Below, in pieces: positions 11,428 to 22,965 of a DNA stretch of 64,000 nt. Under the pieces are notes generated by a model that ran no database searches, was not told the origin of the DNA, and worked only from the letters and a program-made list of their open reading frames with translations. Source of the DNA: Vicia villosa (Eukaryota; Streptophyta; Magnoliopsida; Fabales; Fabaceae); NCBI RefSeq assembly GCF_029867415.1, contig NC_081183.1, positions 140,081,951-140,145,950 of the forward strand. Reading direction: 5' to 3'. How positions within the stretch are numbered: the first letter of the stretch is position 1; each line of letters starts with the position of its first letter. The translations under genes and the position numbers were made by a program.

Positions 11428-11815
11428 CTTTGAAATATGAAGTGTAATGCTCTTATGTGAATGCTCCCCCTAAATTTGATAACTCCCCCTTGATCAAAGC
11501 TCTCCCTTGATTTAGAGTGAATTTTACTTCTTTGTGGCTGCAAATGTTAGAGACAAGCAATAATTTATCTTTTTCCCATCCTTTTTGATAATGACAAAGG
11601 GGGAGAAGATATTTGAAATATGAAGTGTAATGCTCTTATGTGAATGCTCCCCCTAAATTTGATAACTCCCCCTTGATCAAAGCTCTCCCTTGATTTAGAG
11701 TGAATTTTACTTCTTTGTGGCTGCAAATGTTAGAGACAAGCAAGCATACACATATACACAAATATCTTCTCCCCCTTTGTCATTATCAAAAAGGATGGGA
11801 AAAAGATAAATTATT
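11428..11815. repeat. A-B-A-B(inverted) repeat block next to the polypurine tract
   Basis: A unit of about 134 bp (A, 11428-11562) is repeated directly at 11611-11745. Between them is B (11560-11615), containing ACAAAGGGGGAGAAGATATT. After the second A the reverse complement of B follows (about 11758-11815). The block is non-coding and lies between gag and the 3' LTR. Confidence 0.85.
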
Positions 11816-12174
11816 GAAAATAAAATATGAAAAATATTACTTCTTTACCTATGAGTTTTACCTCATGAGTGGCTTCATCAAATATTCATCCTTAACGAAC
11901 TTGAAGCAATTGTCACAAAGTTGGATTTTTCTAAGAAGATTTTGCTTTAGTCCTTCAACATAAAGTATATCTTCAATGGATGTGAAAGTTAGTACTTCAA
12001 CTTTGTCTTTACCAAGAATTCTTCCTTTAAGGTATTCCCCATATTTGAAATAACTCTTGGATTTTAGAACTGGATTTGAAAGTTAGTATATGTCTCCCAT
12101 CAAATGCTTAGAACCACCACTTGATAAAAACACCATAGATTTTAAGTGGTCCTCAAGCAAACCTACAAAACAAA

Positions 12175-13872
12175 TTAAGTTTTATTTGGTACCCAAGTGG
12201 CTTTGGGTCCATCATAGTTAGTTCCTTTCTTAACCCATACATAATGTCCACTAGGAACACTAAAGTTCCTTACATAACAAGCATTGGGTGTGTGACCAAT
12301 AATACCACAATAAAAACAAGTAGGTTCAAAGTTACTTCTATATCTAGGAACATATGGTTTCTTTTTAGGAAACCTTTTAGGATGATGATGAACCTTTTGT
12401 GCTTTATCCAATTTGTTGAATTGTTCACTTGCCTTCACAAAGATAGTTTTACTAGTACTTGGTTTAGACTTTGCATATCCAAGACCACTTTTATCATTAA
12501 GGAATCTTTGTTGCCTAAGGACACCTTCCAACCCAATTTGTCCTTTTTCATACCTTTCAAGGACTCTCTTTATTTGAACAATTTGAAAAGAAAGTGATTC
12601 ACAATTCTTGCATGCAACACTATCTTCTTGAACACTAATCATTTTTTCTTTGTCATCTTTTTCTTCTATTATCTTAACCTTCTCTTCTAAAGATGATATT
12701 ATTTTCTTTTGAGATGAGATAGTTTTATAGAGAATTTTGCACTCATTTAACAATTCATTTATAGCATCTTGAACATCATTATCAAAAAGAGAAAATTCAT
12801 TACTAACCTCATTGTCTTCATCATCAGAATGGTGTGTTGCTACCAATGCAAGATTCACATGTTCTTCATCTGAAGATGAACTTATTTCATTGTCATCCCA
12901 TGCTACATATGCTTTCTTTGATTTTTTATCTTTATTTTTCTTGAAGTATTTGTCCTTCTTTACAAGTTTAGGGCATTCACTTTTGACATGTCCTCTTTCT
13001 CCACATTCAAAGCATTTAATCTTCCTTGTTGGTGCTTCCTCTTTAATGATCTCCTTTTTCTTTTCTTTTCTTAGAAAATTTTCAAACTTTTTGATAAACT
13101 CATTATCTTCTTCACTAGTGGATTCATCCTCTTGATTGCTATCATGATGCTTAACTCTTGTCTTCAAGGCAATATCTTTTGAATCTTTCATTTGAATTTC
13201 ATGCGTTTCAAGTCTTCCGAGTTCTGTTTCATATTCTTGAAGTTTACCGAACAAGGTTGCAGAAGTCATTTTTGATAGATTCTTTTTCTCGGATATCGCC
13301 GTTACTTTCGGTTGCCATTCTCTTGTTAAAGATCTAAGCACCTTTAGATTTAGTTCTTCGGTAGGGAGAGTCTTACCAAGTGCCTTCAAGTGATTTGTCA
13401 AATGAACGAATCGTTTTTGCAATTCGAGAATAGTTTCTCTGGGCTTCATTCTAAACAATTCGTATTCTTGACTTAAGGTATTCAATCTTGATCTTTTAAC
13501 TTCAGCGGTACCTTCATGAGTTTCTACAAGAGTATCCCAAATTTCTTTTGATGTTTTACATGTTGATATTCGGAAGAATTCATCCATACTAAGAGCACCA
13601 TGAAGAAGACTGATTGCCTTTTTGTCAGCAAGAACCCTTTTTCTATCATTATTATCCCATGACGCTTTAGGTTTCTCCGATCCAACACCATTAACGACCG
13701 TTGTAGGAACATGAGGACCTTGTAGGACAGCCTCCCAAACTTCTTCTCCTTGTGCTTCTAGATGAGCCTTCATTTGGATTTTCCAAAAGTCAAAATATTC
13801 ACCACAAAACAATGGAGGCTTGTTGTTAGAACCACCATCTTTGAAAACCGGTCTTTGATTTGCGGAAGCCAT
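12175..13872 (-). CDS. gag: Gag polyprotein of Sirevirus-like element, 565 aa
   Basis: Single open frame, ATG at 13872, 34 bp from the PBS. Gag packages the element RNA into cytoplasmic virus-like particles. The N-terminus has the plant copia Gag pattern (PLFCGEYFDFWKIQM, about residues 20-35), followed by a UBN2-type Gag core (IWDTLVETHEGTAEVKRS, ELFRMKPRETILELQKRF). A CCHC knuckle (CFECGERGHVKSEC) lies around residue 285, a long acidic/coiled segment around 320-430, and a second CCHC-like knuckle (CFYCGIIGHTPNAC) near residue 520. The frame is uninterrupted, but no pol frame follows. Mobility would need enzymes supplied in trans by a related Sirevirus (inference). Confidence 0.9.
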   Translation of the reverse strand: MASANQRPVFKDGGSNNKPPLFCGEYFDFWKIQMKAHLEAQGEEVWEAVLQGPHVPTTVVNGVGSEKPKASWDNNDRKRVLADKKAISLLHGALSMDEFFRISTCKTSKEIWDTLVETHEGTAEVKRSRLNTLSQEYELFRMKPRETILELQKRFVHLTNHLKALGKTLPTEELNLKVLRSLTREWQPKVTAISEKKNLSKMTSATLFGKLQEYETELGRLETHEIQMKDSKDIALKTRVKHHDSNQEDESTSEEDNEFIKKFENFLRKEKKKEIIKEEAPTRKIKCFECGERGHVKSECPKLVKKDKYFKKNKDKKSKKAYVAWDDNEISSSSDEEHVNLALVATHHSDDEDNEVSNEFSLFDNDVQDAINELLNECKILYKTISSQKKIISSLEEKVKIIEEKDDKEKMISVQEDSVACKNCESLSFQIVQIKRVLERYEKGQIGLEGVLRQQRFLNDKSGLGYAKSKPSTSKTIFVKASEQFNKLDKAQKVHHHPKRFPKKKPYVPRYRSNFEPTCFYCGIIGHTPNACYVRNFSVPSGHYVWVKKGTNYDGPKATWVPNKT

Positions 13873-13905
13873 TCTGGATCTTTAGGAACAAGTTACCTAT
13901 AACTT

Positions 13906-13917
13906 GCTCTGATGCCA
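13906..13917 (-). other. Primer binding site of the gag-only element
   Basis: Reads TGGCATCAGAGC on the minus strand, two bases from the 5' LTR; copia-type tRNA-iMet site with one change. Confidence 0.85.
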
Positions 13918-13919
13918 AT

Positions 13920-15280
13920 TGTAAGTTTAAAAGTGCGCCTAAGAGGGGGGGTGAATTAGGTTTTCAAAGATTTATCCGGTTTTTAGGATACTTGTACTTA
14001 TTTTTCTGGTTAAGTGTTTGAAGGTTTTTGAATGGTTCTTTTCTTTTCTTGATAATGGTGATAGAGCGGTAAATTGCGGAAAAGTAAAGAACACAACGAT
14101 ATATACTGGTTCCCCTCACAATCCGAGAGTACTCCAGTCCCCTTTCAAACACGAAAGAGATTTTACTATTGTTAGATCTTTGTACAAGCCTATACCAAGA
14201 CTCCTCCTACAATCTTCTAACAAAACCACCAAGAACAACCCTCTTGGGTTTCAATAAGTCCTTAAGAGAACACCCTCCCTAAGGATACCTCTTGTTTCCA
14301 AAACTATGGACAACAAGGTTACACCTACCAAGAACAATCCTCTTGGATTTATAAACTTGATTATGAGAACAATCCTCTCACTAATCAACAACCCTTACTT
14401 CCAACAATCTTGGATAGCAAGTCAATAATAACAAAGAATATTTGAGTAATAAATTTGATGAACATATATCAATCTATAAGATTGATCTTCTCTTTCAAGC
14501 AAGACAATTTACAATGATCTAATAGTGCTCAAGTGTTTATATATGAATGAGAAACTTTTCTAACAATGTGTAGAAAAAGTTTCAATGAAAGTTTATGAAT
14601 GATGAACACTTTGTTTGAAAATATTTGTGAGAATAAGGTTTGTAAATTGTAATGAAAGAGGTAAAAAGAAAATCTGAAATGTATAGTATTTATATGTGAC
14701 TATATGCCTCTTAGAATGGTTGCATATTGATAGAACAATGCAATGGTTCAAGGTTTGAAAGATGAATTCGTTTGGGACAGATTTAACATGAAAAGTTGTG
14801 ATCCTTCAGCAGTAATCGGTTACCAGAAGTAGGGTAATCGGTTACCCAAATGCAACGTTCATATTTTTCAAATTTTCAACACAGTAACCGGTTACTGAAA
14901 CCTGGGTAACCGGTTACCCATACAAAAACCAGTGGGAATATTCTCAGTAACCGGTTACTGAAACCAGGGTAACCGGTTACCTCAGCATAAAATGAGAAAA
15001 TGCATGTTTTTCAAGGTTGGAAACTTATGCCATGCATATATAAGATTGGGCATGCATATGTATGAAATTTTATATGATTTTTTGAGCACTAAGGAACATC
15101 AATGTAAAAGGAATTAGCTTGTACCATTATGATATGAAGATCAATCAAACAAAGCTAATCTCCATAAAAGTTGCAATCTTGATCCATTTGTAATTTGATC
15201 TTTTTGCTCATCCTTTATTGATGTATACTCATGATAGTTGTCTTCATCAAAACATAGTATTGTAGAAGCTTGCTTTCACA
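13920..15280 (-). mobile_element. 5' LTR of the gag-only element
   Basis: Same length (1361 bp) as the LTR at 10041-11401 and identical wherever compared. It contains the same palindrome pairs, at 14812/14834, 14884/14906 and 14947/14969, again with 22-bp spacing. It is the promoter-bearing LTR for the minus-strand gag. Confidence 0.9.
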
Positions 15281-15285
15281 TGTTA
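15281..15285. repeat. Target-site duplication of the gag-only element, right copy
   Basis: TGTTA, matching 10036-10040. Confidence 0.9.
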
Positions 15286-16589
15286 ATGGGGATCCCCGCG
15301 GGGAATGCCTTGTTCGGGGCCCCAAAGATGGGGAATTTTCCCCCGCGGGGGCGGGGAGAAAAATTCCCACGAGAGCATTTCGGGGACGGTGAATACATCC
15401 CCCGCCCCGCCTATTATTTTAATATAGTTAATTTAATATATATTTTAGATTAGGTTTTTTAGTAATTTCCTTTATGTTTATTTTTTAAAATAAATAAATA
15501 TTCATGTATTTATTAAGAGAGAGAGAAATGTAAATATTAGACCCTAACAAAAGTTGAAGCGTTTCATTTTCTTCTGCCAGACATTTAGAGTCTCAACGTT
15601 AGACTCATTTTTTTTCTTCTGCAGTCAAATCTCCATTCATCTTCCTCTTCCAATTCCATCTTCTCTGTCAGTGCGAGGGCTCACCACCGTCCATCATCTC
15701 TTTTGTTTGGTGTGCTTCCATTATTCACAAGTCTTAAAATTTCATCAATAAGGTTTGATTTTCATAAATTTATTCATGTAATTATTTATAGGAAAAATAG
15801 ATTATTTCTCCTTGATTCTCATAAATCTGTTCATATTATTGTTTATAGAAAAAAGTAGATTGTTTCTCCTTAGTTCTCATAAAGCTGTTCATGTAATTGC
15901 TTATAGGAAAAGTAGATTATTTTGACTAACGTTAAATTAAATTGTTTAGAAATTTTAGAGTTATCAAATCATTTGCATATTAAAAAAAAATAAAAAATAA
16001 TAAAAAATTACTCATTTTTATCTCCTTTTGAATATTTTTGTGTTCATTTTTTAACTATACTATGCATTTGTAATTAAAATAATGTCATCAGTTTTTTCTT
16101 AAAAAATATTAAAATATACTTTTCCTATTTTTTATTAATATATTACACTATAATTTAATTTTTTAAATTAAACAAAAAATATTACTTTTCTAATGAATAA
16201 ATATATCATGCTATCACCCATAAAAAAAATCAAATATCTTATATTTCTAATTATAAGACCAAAGCCATTAAGTTTGTATATACGTAAATAATCATAAAGT
16301 GGATTGATAATCTTATGTATTACCAATGTATATAATTAATTACTATATGTTATTATTTCTAATTGAAAAGTTACAGTAAATAAGACATAATATATTTAGA
16401 AATATACTTCATACATTTAGAAATATGTGTAATGCATCATATATTTAGAAATATAAGATTTTTCTTATTAATTATTTTTTGTGTAAATTTTATGTATTTA
16501 CTATTTCATTTATTTATTATTTTTTCATATATTTATTATTTTTGTTCTACTTCCATGTAGTCTTTTAAAATTTGTGTTTGTGTGTGCCA
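15286..16589 (+). other. hAT 5' subterminal region and untranslated leader
   Basis: The first 125 bp are strikingly GC-rich with GGGGATCCCCGCGGGG-type palindromes, mirrored at the other end of the transposon. The rest is AT-rich with no convincing coding frame and ends with an AG acceptor-like site (16589-16590) just before the transposase start, suggesting a 5' intron. Confidence 0.6.
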
Positions 16590-16605
16590 GGTTGTTGGTA
16601 AAAGA

Positions 16606-18960
16606 ATGGTTGGTGAATTTCAATCATCTAATAGTCCCAATGTTGCTTTGGAAGGGAATGAAGTTCCTATAGAAAGTAATGGAGTTTCACTCACACAGGA
16701 AGTTCAATCTATTTTAAAAGGCAAGTCCTAACAAAAGGGGATTAAAATCAGATGCTTGGCCCTATTTTAAAAGGCAAAAAATAGGAGGCCTTTGGAAGGC
16801 TATATGCAAATCTTGTGATAAGAAAATTGGTGGTGATACAAAAAATGGTTCTAAACATTTATTTGATCATATTGGCATATGTCCAAAACGCACAGAGAGA
16901 GGTCCAAAACAAGCCATGCTTAAAGTGACAGAAAAAAAATCCGGAAATAGACATGAATCATTTGTGGTTGGAAATGATACATTTAATCAAGATGTTTCTA
17001 GGAATGAACTCGCGAAGATGATTATATTGCATGAATATCCCATCATAATGGTTAACCATATTGGTTTTAGAAATTATAGCCATTCTCTTCAACCTTTGTT
17101 CAAGATAGTTTCTCGCAACAGCATGAAGAATGATATAATGAAGTTGTATGAAAGTGAGAAGTCAAAGAAAATGAAAATACTTGCAAAGAATAAAAGCTGC
17201 ATTGCAATAACTACTAATATGTGGATTGCTAGCAACCAGAACAAAGGATATATGTCTGTTACAGCTCATTACATTGATGAAAATTGGATTTTGCAGAATC
17301 GAATCATCAGGTAACTTCTCCCTTCCATTTACGTTATTATTATAGTATAGTTATTTTATGTGATATTTATTATAATTTATTTTTAGGTTCATTTATGTCC
17401 CTACGCCAGATACTGCTGAGGTCATTTGTGATTTTTTGGTAGATTGTTTGATGGATTGGAATATTTATAGAAAATTGTCAACATTAACCGTTAATAATTG
17501 TAGCACCAATGATGCTCTGATTGACCATTTGATTGATAAGATGTCACCTTCTTCTTTTGTTTTAAAAGGGAAATTGTTTCATATTCGTTATTGCGCCCAC
17601 ATATTAAACTTGATAGTGAAAGATGGCATGCAAACAATTTCTAGTTCAATTGAAAAGATTAGGGAAAGTGTCGGTTTTTGGGTAGCAACACCAAAGAGGG
17701 AGGAGAAATTTAAAGAAACTTGTAATCAATTGAACATGACTTATGAAAAGAAGCTTGCACAAGATTGCTGAACAAGATGGAACTCTACTTATTTAATGCT
17801 TGCTTCAGCATTGTCTTACGAACAAGTTTTTAAACGTTTAAAACAACGCCGTGATTCCCAATATAAGTGTGCACCAAGTGAAGAAGATTGGAAAATGGCA
17901 AGAGAAATTTGTGACAAGTTGAAATTGTTTTTTAGTGTCACTGAGTTGTTCTCGGGAACTAAGTATCCAACATCAAACATTTATTTTCTCAAAGTTTGTC
18001 AAATAAGATTAGCTTTAAGAGAGTAGGAAGATTCTTCTAGTGATACTATACAAAGTATGGCAAGAAATATGATAGTGAAGTTTGACAAATATTGGAGTTT
18101 GATTAATGGGGTGATGGCAATAAGGGCTGTTTTGGATCCTAGATATAAAATAACATTGTTGAATTACTTCTTTCCATTTATGTATGGGAATAATGCTTCC
18201 AAAGAATTGGAAAAGGTAATACAAATGTGTGAAGATTTAGTTGAAGAATATCAACCAAATGATGATATGGTTCCTACAAGTAGTGAAGTTGGTGCATCAA
18301 CTTTGGTAGATGACATTGATGTCACAAGTCAAGATTGGGAGGAGGCTTATTCGGAATATGTGATGGAAAATACTTCAACTACAAATGTCAAGTCAGAATT
18401 TACTTCCTACTTGGAAGATGGTGTCTTGCTTGATAAACAAAAAAAAGAAAATTTTGACATCTTAGGATGTTGGAAACAAAATGGTTTGAAATTTCCAACT
18501 TTGCAAAAGATTGCAAGGGATTTTTTAGCAATTCCTATCTCTATTGTTGCTTCAGAGTCCGCCTTTAGTACTAGTGGTCGTGTTTTAAGTCAACATTGTA
18601 GTAGGTTGAAGGAAGACACTTTAGAGGCTTTGATGTGCACTCAAGATTGGATCCGAAAGGTAATATATTTTTATCTTTTACAAGATTAATTGAAATGCTT
18701 TTTTAAATTTTAATTTAGCTATTTGTTTCTTAGGTTACTCAAAAACGTTGACTCAATTTGAATGTGTGGATGAAGATATGGATGATGATGATAATAATAA
18801 TAAGGTAATTTACATATTAGTGTTGATTATCTTTTAGTTCTTAAAGTATTTTTTAAATAGATATAATTATTGATTGTTTACTTTTCGTAGGAAAAAGAAA
18901 GCCATATCTAATTGTGGAATGAGGAAGAAGACCTTGCAAGGAGAAGTCGGAAAGAGAGAC
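16606..18960 (+). pseudogene. hAT transposase (BED zinc finger, hAT dimerisation domain), degenerate
   Basis: The start ATG at 16606 opens 'MVGEFQSS...'. A frameshift or loss near 16725-16735 separates it from the BED finger (DAWPYFKRQ, CKSCDKKI, KHLFDHIGIC; about 16745-16885). The frame then runs through 'TTNMWIASNQNKGYMSVTAHY', a plausible 75-bp intron (GT 17311 to AG 17385), 'RCFPHIRNLxV'-type sequence (FHIRYCAHILNLIVKD), TRWNSTY and the C-terminal hAT dimerisation motif (IPISIVASESAFSTSGRVL). In-frame stops TGA (17769-17771, just before TRWNSTY) and TAG (18024-18026) break it without shifting frame. The family catalyses cut-and-paste transposition; this copy cannot make a full enzyme. Confidence 0.88.
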
Positions 18961-19543
18961 ATGATTGATCATTAAGTATTTTGATATTTCTAATTTATGT
19001 GTGTTATCAATTGAGCAAATAGAGATATGCTGACTTTTGCTTTTAGTTGACTTATTATGAAGTATTTTTTAGTTTTTCAAGCATACTCATGATGCTAAAT
19101 TTTACAATTATCCCTTATTAGTTTTGATGAAGTATAGTTTTTTAAGCATATTTATGTTGTTGGCATAATGTTACTTTAAACAGTATTATAATTCATGTTA
19201 TTGAATTTTATAGCATTTTATAGAAATTTATAAAAAAATATTATTATTTTGTGTCCCATTAGTATTTTTAATAAAAAATAAATAAATATCAAATACTAGT
19301 ATTTTTTAATAACAGAATAAATATGTGAATTGGTTGTGCTTTTTATTTTTATAGAAAATATAAACATTTTAAAAAATAAAATATTGATGAATAAATGAAG
19401 GATCTACGGGGATCCCCGCGGGGAACGGGGATGGGGATAGAAATTCCCCCGTAATGGGGATCGGGGAATGAATTTGATGGCGGGGAAAAAGATGGGGAAG
19501 TGTCCCCCGCCCCCGCCCCCGCCACACCCCATTGACATCCCAA
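18961..19543 (+). other. hAT 3' untranslated and subterminal region
   Basis: AT-rich 3' region followed at 19400-19530 by the GC-rich subterminal segment (GGGGATCCCCGCGGGG, then C-rich runs) and the terminal inverted repeat. A minus-strand open frame across the junction (19404-19817) is partly copia RT, but its last 46 codons are transposon DNA and not protein-coding. Confidence 0.7.
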
Positions 19544-19551
19544 ATTTAACA
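19544..19551. repeat. hAT target-site duplication, right copy
   Basis: ATTTAACA, matching 10008-10015; it restores the copia RT frame when one copy and the insert are removed. Confidence 0.9.
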
Positions 19552-22260
19552 TCCATTTGACATATATGCCAATTATTCATGTTCGCCAGACCAACAACCA
19601 ACCTGGTTGTTTTGATCCTAGCAACAGGTGCAAATACTTCATCAAAGTCGATTCCTTCCTTTTGAAGAAATCCTTTTGCCACAAGCCTTGCCTTGTGTCG
19701 AGTCACTTCCCCTTTGGAATTACACTTCATCTTGTATACCCACTTCACATCAATGGCCTTCTTTCCTTGAGGAAATTCAACAAGTGACCAAATGTTGTTG
19801 TCTTCGATGGACTTCAATTATTCATTCATGGTTTTCACCCACTTTGAATCCTTCATTGCCTCAGTTGCATTGACAAGTTCAACATATGCGTAGAAAGCGT
19901 AATGTACCAGCTCACCTTCATTATCTTGCAACCTTGCAGACACATGTCTTGTTTGCTGAGGTCTGCTTGTACTTGTTTGATCTCTAACCTCATCTTGTCG
20001 ATCTTTCTTGACATTCTCAGTCCAATCCCATTCTTTAAGCTCATCTATGATTATGTCCCTGCTGATCACTACTTGCTTATTCACTGGGTTGAACAACTTG
20101 TAACATCCAGTCGAATGATATCCTATTAGGATCATCTGACTCAACTTGTCATCAAGTTTTCTTCTCAACTGATCTGGCACATGTCTATATACTATAAATC
20201 CAAATAATTTCAGATGACTCAAACTAGGCTTTACACCAGACTAATATTCTTCTGGAGTAATTCCTTCTAGCTTCTTCGTCAGACATCTTTTTAGAATATA
20301 TGTTGCGGTCGACACGACTTCATCCCAAAACTCTTTAGGTAAATTCTTGTCATTCAATATACTTCTCACCATATTCATGATAGTTCGATTTTTCCTTTCT
20401 ACTGTGGAGTGTAGGGTGAAACCACCTCATGCACAATCCCTTCTTTTTCACAATGTATCGAAGTCTTTCGACACATACTCTCTGCCACCATCAGCTCTCA
20501 AAACTTTGAGCTTTCGACCACTTTGTCTTTAGACCATAGATTTAAACTTGACAAATACCTCGATCACTTCATTTTTCTTCTCGATCAGATAAGTCCATAA
20601 TTTTTGACTGAATTCATCTATGAATGTTACAAAGTATCTGTTACCTCTCATCAAATCCACATGGATAGGACCACATACATTAGAGTATATTTGCTGAAGC
20701 TATTCTTGTGGTGCTTCTCCTGCACACATTCCTCACATACTTCGTTTGGAATGTTGATTTCTGGCAGTCCTGAAACCATATTCTTTCATTTCAAGTCTCT
20801 GATGTCTTTAAAGTTTTGATGACCTAGTCGATAGTGCCACATCCATTCATCTTTGCTAGATGCAGTCGAAAGGCACTTGTGTTCCATCACATCGAGTTCG
20901 ACCTTGAAGGTTCTATTTTGAGACATATGTGCCTTCAAGGTTAATCTTTAGCTTGCATCGACGACTCTCGTCATCTTGTCTTTGATCGACACTTTGTAGT
21001 TCTTTTTGACTAACTGCCCAATGCTGAGCAAATTGCTCTTCATGATTGGTATGTACAACACATTGGAGATCACTGACCTCTTGACATCATTCCTCAAAAT
21101 CATAACGTCTCCAATACCTTCAGCTGCTAGAGTATTGTCATTTGCGAATTTCACCATGTTCTTCATTGAGGGCTTTATATTGACAAACCAATATTTCCTT
21201 CCAGACATGTGTGATGAACATCCTAAATCCAAGTACCGCTGGTCCTTGATTTTATCTTCATCTCTTGTTGTGACCATCATCAACATCTCTTTTTTTTTCA
21301 TGTTTTGCAAACTTTGCATCACTTTCTTGATTCTCACGCTTCTCTAGACAATCACTCATATAGTGACCATACTTCATACAATCAAAACATTGTATGTGAA
21401 TTTTGTCAGGCTTTCGACCACAACCTCTTCCTCTACCTACAGAACCACCTCTTTGGTTGCCTTGGTGTAAGGACTTTCTCTGATTCGACCAGCTTCCTTC
21501 CTGCTTATTTCGACTAGTCGAATTGTTGTTGCCACCTCTACCTTTATTTCAGTTCCAGCTTCCTTTACCTTTCTTTTCTTTTGCTGACTGAACCTGCAGA
21601 GCCACATCACTCTTCGACTTGCCTGCAGTTCTTTCAGCCATTTTTTGTTCATCAGATTCAAGTGTCCCTTGAAGCTCTTCCTTTTTCAATTTCGATAAAT
21701 CTTTCAACTCTTCTATGGCTACCACCACATGGTCGAACATAGGGGCCAAAAACTTCAAGATCTTCGAAACAACAGCTCTTTTTGTTAACGCTTCTCCACA
21801 TATCTTGATTTGATTCATTAGTTTTGTAACCCTAGTGAAGAAATCAGTTATGCTTTCGCTATCTTCCATTTGAAGCAATTCATACGTTCTTTTGTGAGTT
21901 TGTAACCTCACCTCTTTCACCTTCTCAGCGCCTCCAAAAGACTTTTCAAGAATCTCCCAAGCTTCTTTTGCAGATTCAGAATCATTAACCTTTTCAAAGT
22001 TGTCAGGACTCAAACATTGATGAATTATGAAGAGAGCTTTATAACTCTTCTTCTCCAATTCTTCGTGTTCTTCCTTTTCTTCTTCTGAAGCGTATTCTTC
22101 AAGCTCATTTACTTCATCATGTACAAGATCCCAAAGACCTTAACACCTTAATAGAACCTTCATCTGTTTGCACTAACTCTCATAGTTATCTACTTTCAGA
22201 ATTAGTAGACTTGATGGATAATTTCCATTCCTATAATTCACCGCCATCATGATGTTCTTC
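19544..22260 (-). pseudogene. Copia A gag-protease-integrase-RT(N-terminal) remnant
   Basis: Read right to left. UBN2-type Gag occupies 22058-21549 (AKEAWEILEKSFGGAEKVKEVRLQ, LLQMEDSESITDFFTRV). A damaged CCHC region follows. The protease region at 21337-20948 has YLDLGCSSHMSG, where the catalytic D-[ST]-G is now D-L-G. Next are a GAG-pre-integrase-like segment (VLYIPIMKSNLLSIGQL), a disrupted integrase core (20947-20223), the integrase C-terminal part (20222-19818) and the RT start (19817-19544; NNIWSLVEFPQGKKAI, VARIKTTRLVV, CQMDVK). Several stops and shifts break it. The RT continues at 10015-9617 beyond the hAT insertion. Confidence 0.85.
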
Positions 22261-22286
22261 TTCTTCCATTGAACCGATCAACCGGA

Positions 22287-22299
22287 GCTCTTGATACCA
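22287..22299 (-). other. Primer binding site of copia A
   Basis: Minus-strand TGGTATCAAGAGC, two bases from the LTR; near-canonical copia tRNA-iMet site. Confidence 0.8.
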
Positions 22300-22301
22300 G
22301 A

Positions 22302-22724
22302 TGTTGGAAATCCACCAATATCTGTGATGAATTTCTATTAATCTTGATGAACAAGATTGTTATCACTCACACAATAACGATGAAAATAAGAAAGGAAACT
22401 TAAAGAAAGAAAGAGTTAGGGTTTCTGGAGAGTTTCTCTCTGCCCACAAACTGTGGAAAACTTTATTATTCACTTGCAACTGCAAATTCTACGAATAAAA
22501 CTCAATTGATTTGATTACAAAAATAGGGGTTACTACCTCTATTTTTAGATTTAGGTTAGATTGCTCTCTAAGCCAATACCAAAAGCTATAAAAGCCCAAA
22601 ATACCTATTTTGGAACTAAATCAAATATAATCTATTTAAGACCTAAATCAAATGTGTGTAACAAACTGTTCCACACTTCTAAATCAAATCAAATCTTTTC
22701 GACACAAGAAATTACAATTTAACA
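22302..22724 (-). mobile_element. 5' LTR of copia A (about 423 bp)
   Basis: Minus-strand ends TGTTAAATTG...TTTCCAACA, i.e. TG...CA, bounded on the left by the PBS. Length is typical of small plant copia LTRs. The partner 3' LTR is not present; the element is truncated near 9617. Confidence 0.75.
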
Positions 22725-22894
22725 GTGTAATCAGTTGGTTGAGTATTTTATAATGAGATTTTCTGCAGTTGGATAATGAGTTAATGGCACATATTTTATA
22801 GCTCTTAAGGATTAAAATCGGATGGTGCAGATTTAAAATCTAATAAAATAATGAAAACAACATTAAGAGAGATTTTTTATAAGGGCGAAAAAAA

Positions 22895-22965
<71 letters not shown>

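Larger units (their letters stand above)
10041..15280 (-). mobile_element. Complete gag-only Sirevirus-like LTR retrotransposon
   Basis: Two LTRs of exactly 1361 bp (10041-11401 and 13920-15280) flank 2.5 kb of internal sequence, and the whole is bounded by TGTTA duplications. The PBS (13906-13917) and polypurine tract (11402-11418) show the minus orientation. The interior encodes only Gag; no protease, integrase or RT is present, against the 4-5 kb of pol expected in an autonomous Sirevirus. The LTRs look identical wherever I compared them, so insertion is recent. It sits 25 bp inside the left end of the hAT element. Confidence 0.92.
10016..19543 (+). mobile_element. hAT-superfamily DNA transposon, interrupted by a nested LTR element
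   Basis: The ends carry short inverted repeats (AAGGGATGTCA at 10016 and, inverted, TTGGGATGTCA ending 19543) and are flanked by the 8-bp duplication ATTTAACA. Removing the nested retrotransposon (10041-15280 plus one TGTTA) leaves an element of about 4.28 kb. It encodes a BED zinc finger/hAT transposase on the + strand (16606-18960). GC-rich subterminal segments (GGGGATCCCCGCGGGG repeats) mark both ends, at 15286-15410 and 19400-19530. It lies inside the RT gene of copia A, so it is younger than that element. The transposase has stops, so it is non-autonomous today. Confidence 0.9.

Noticed and set aside
12244..13135. Plus-strand open frames of 107-117 aa
   Set aside because: Antisense shadows of the minus-strand Gag gene.
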